Shown: piece after piece, positions 6,906 through 8,066 of the stretch
Layout of the letters: the number at the start of each line of letters is the position of its first letter
Numbering within the stretch: position 1 is the stretch's first letter
DNA from: Phycisphaerae bacterium
GTDB lineage: Bacteria > Planctomycetota > Phycisphaerae > Phycisphaerales > SM1A02
NCBI GenBank assembly: GCA_018663565.1
Contig: JABJQE010000260.1
Coordinates: 1-8,066 of the forward strand
Direction: 5' to 3'
Length of the DNA: 8,066 nt
Notes under the pieces: model-generated
What the model saw: only the letters and a program-made list of their open reading frames with translations
Told to the model about the DNA's origin: nothing
The model's database searches: none
Made by a program: the position numbers and the translations under genes

Positions 6906-6950
6906 GCTCAGGCTCCTCGTTCGGAGACGCAGCGTATCGGATGATTGGGT
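6906..6950 (-). other. rnr-acs intergenic gap
   Basis: These 45 bases are the longest non-coding stretch in the window. They hold the acs ribosome binding site and no stem followed by a T run on the transcribed strand, and I see no confident -35/-10 promoter pair. The short ACGC-T-GCGT palindrome is too small to terminate transcription. The simplest reading is that rnr, acs and gspF onward can be read through on one transcript, though a promoter inside the rnr 3' end cannot be ruled out by eye. Confidence 0.5.
6913..6918 (-). promoter_or_regulatory. Ribosome binding site of acs
   Basis: GAGGAG on the minus strand, seven bases before the acs ATG at 6905. It supports this start over later in-frame Met codons. 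Confidence 0.75.
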
Positions 6951-8066
6951 CTATCGTCGCCTTCGCTTGCCCCCGCCCTTACGCTTGGAGCCCTGCTTTT
7001 TGCGTGACTTCCCTTCGCGGCGAGGCTTTGGCCCCCGAGCAATATCCGCCACCGTTCGCTCTGGCCGCGACTTGAGCATCAACTCAAGGTGCCGGCTCGC
7101 CATGTCAACCCGAATGACCTGAACCACCATCGGATCGCCAATGGCAATAACCGCTCCACTGTTCTTGGCCACTATTCGCCCTTGGCCCTCGATTTCCACC
7201 CACCGCTCGCGGCGTGAGTCGCCAAAGTTCTCCCAGGTCACCTGCCCGTCAACAAGAAATCGGTCAAGGGACACCCACATACCGCCCGCATTGAATCCAC
7301 TGATAACCGCTGGCAATTCCTCACCGAGATAATGATCGGCGAGATGCTGCAGAACAAGGAACTCACGCAAACTCCGCTCAGCCGCGGTGCTGTTGCCCTC
7401 GGTGTCGCTGCAGTGCCGACCAAGGGCAATCAGATCCTCTTGCGGAAGCAGACGCGCATCATCTTGCATGCGACGCTCGAGCTGACCACGTTTGCGACCC
7501 GTGTACCGCACAGCACCATTCTCTGTCTGCTCAATATAGGCCTCAAGTCCGCGATGCACATTGAGGTCGGGATAGCGACGGATCGGTGACGTGAAGTGGG
7601 CGTAGTGATCGCTCGCAAGAGCAAAGTGCCCAACAGCAGCCGGGCTGTACTCGGCCTTTGTCAGTGTACGCAGTACCGCAAAGTGAACCGCCCGGGCCGA
7701 CTCGTGATCTCGCGTGGCATCGAGTAATTGTTGCAAGTCATATCGATTGGGATCATCCGGCACACTGAACCCGGCCGCGGCAGCCATGGTCCGAAGGTTG
7801 GCGAGATCTTCAAGTGCTGGCTCTGGATGCACTCGGCGCAGCACGCCGACATTCATCGAGTCAAAGAGCCTCGCAATAGCTTCATTTGCTTCCACCATGA
7901 ACATTTCAATGATGGTGTGCGTGTAGGCGTCGTCTTCTTGCTGCACATCCTCAACGCGTCCGTCCTCATCAAATTTCAAAACTGACTCGGGAAGGCTCAG
8001 CACAATCATGCCGTCCTTCTGACGGCGTTTGCGAATGACCCGGGCAAGCGTATTGGCGTGCTGCAC
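6951..8066 (-). CDS. rnr: Ribonuclease R family 3'-5' exoribonuclease, C-terminal part (5' end beyond window)
   Basis: The last 371-372 codons of an RNB-family exonuclease are present; the frame is open at the window edge, so the true start and the metal-binding Asp cluster lie outside. The end of the RNB catalytic domain is clear: EMFMVEANEAIARL at 54-67 and GHFALASDHYAHFTSPIRR at 146-164, followed by YPDLNVHR. This is the most conserved stretch of the RNase II/R family, and its Arg residues lie at the RNA-binding active site. An S1 RNA-binding domain follows at about 251-332 (AVISGFNAGGMWVSLD, then VDGQVTW). The last 40 residues are a Lys/Arg/Gly-rich tail, typical of RNase R rather than RNase II. 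RNase R degrades structured RNA, including rRNA fragments and mRNA. The stop is TAG at 6953-6951. Confidence 0.93.
   Translation of the reverse strand: MQHANTLARVIRKRRQKDGMIVLSLPESVLKFDEDGRVEDVQQEDDAYTHTIIEMFMVEANEAIARLFDSMNVGVLRRVHPEPALEDLANLRTMAAAAGFSVPDDPNRYDLQQLLDATRDHESARAVHFAVLRTLTKAEYSPAAVGHFALASDHYAHFTSPIRRYPDLNVHRGLEAYIEQTENGAVRYTGRKRGQLERRMQDDARLLPQEDLIALGRHCSDTEGNSTAAERSLREFLVLQHLADHYLGEELPAVISGFNAGGMWVSLDRFLVDGQVTWENFGDSRRERWVEIEGQGRIVAKNSGAVIAIGDPMVVQVIRVDMASRHLELMLKSRPERTVADIARGPKPRREGKSRKKQGSKRKGGGKRRRR

Noticed and set aside
6384..6944. Plus-strand open frame of 186 codons over the acs 5' end
   Set aside because: It is antisense to acs and covers its ribosome binding site; no family resemblance is visible.
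6906..6950. Possible terminator after rnr
   Set aside because: The only palindrome has a four-base stem and no T run, so it is too weak to call.
6951..7070. Purine-rich stretch at the rnr 3' end as a possible repeat or regulatory element
   Set aside because: It is explained by Lys/Arg/Gly codons of the basic RNase R tail.

Overview
Every gene in this window is on the minus strand, so transcription runs from high to low coordinates. In that order the genes are: the 3' part of an RNase R-type exoribonuclease (8066 to 6951); a complete AMP-forming acetyl-CoA synthetase (6905 to 4920); and a type II secretion system (T2SS) block, gspF (4919), gspG (3700), gspH (3200), gspI (2724), gspJ (2287), gspK (1721). 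The block ends with the N-terminal part of a PilM/GspL-like ASKHA-fold platform protein (403 to 1, running off the left edge). Coding density is nearly total. The largest gap is 45 bases, between the RNase and acs. No RNA gene, mobile element, CRISPR array, long repeat or convincing factor-independent terminator is visible.

The sequence suggests a moderately GC-rich bacterium, and a planctomycete (perhaps Phycisphaerae-like) fits best. The reasons are a major pseudopilin with Ala rather than Gly before the cleavage site, a T2SS whose L component looks PilM-like, and no proteobacterial-style gspC-to-O order. This assignment is an inference with low to moderate confidence.

The T2SS genes form one tight translational unit. 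The G/H, H/I, I/J and J/K junctions are all ATGA overlaps, in which the last A of the start codon region and the stop share four bases. gspF starts on the base right after the acs stop codon (TAG then ATG). The block encodes the inner-membrane platform (F), the major pseudopilin (G), the four minor pseudopilins that form the pseudopilus tip (H, I, J, K), and the cytoplasmic or membrane platform protein that normally recruits the GspE ATPase (L/PilM). The ATPase, the secretin and the prepilin peptidase are not in the window.

Nothing here is clearly a new biological system. The points most worth a second look are the direct fusion of a central-metabolism gene (acs) to the head of a secretion operon, two similar helix-hairpin-helix-like motifs inside GspK, the loss of the usual Gly-Glu motif in the second half of GspF, acidic C-terminal tails on GspG, GspI and GspK, and the PilM-like nature of the L gene.
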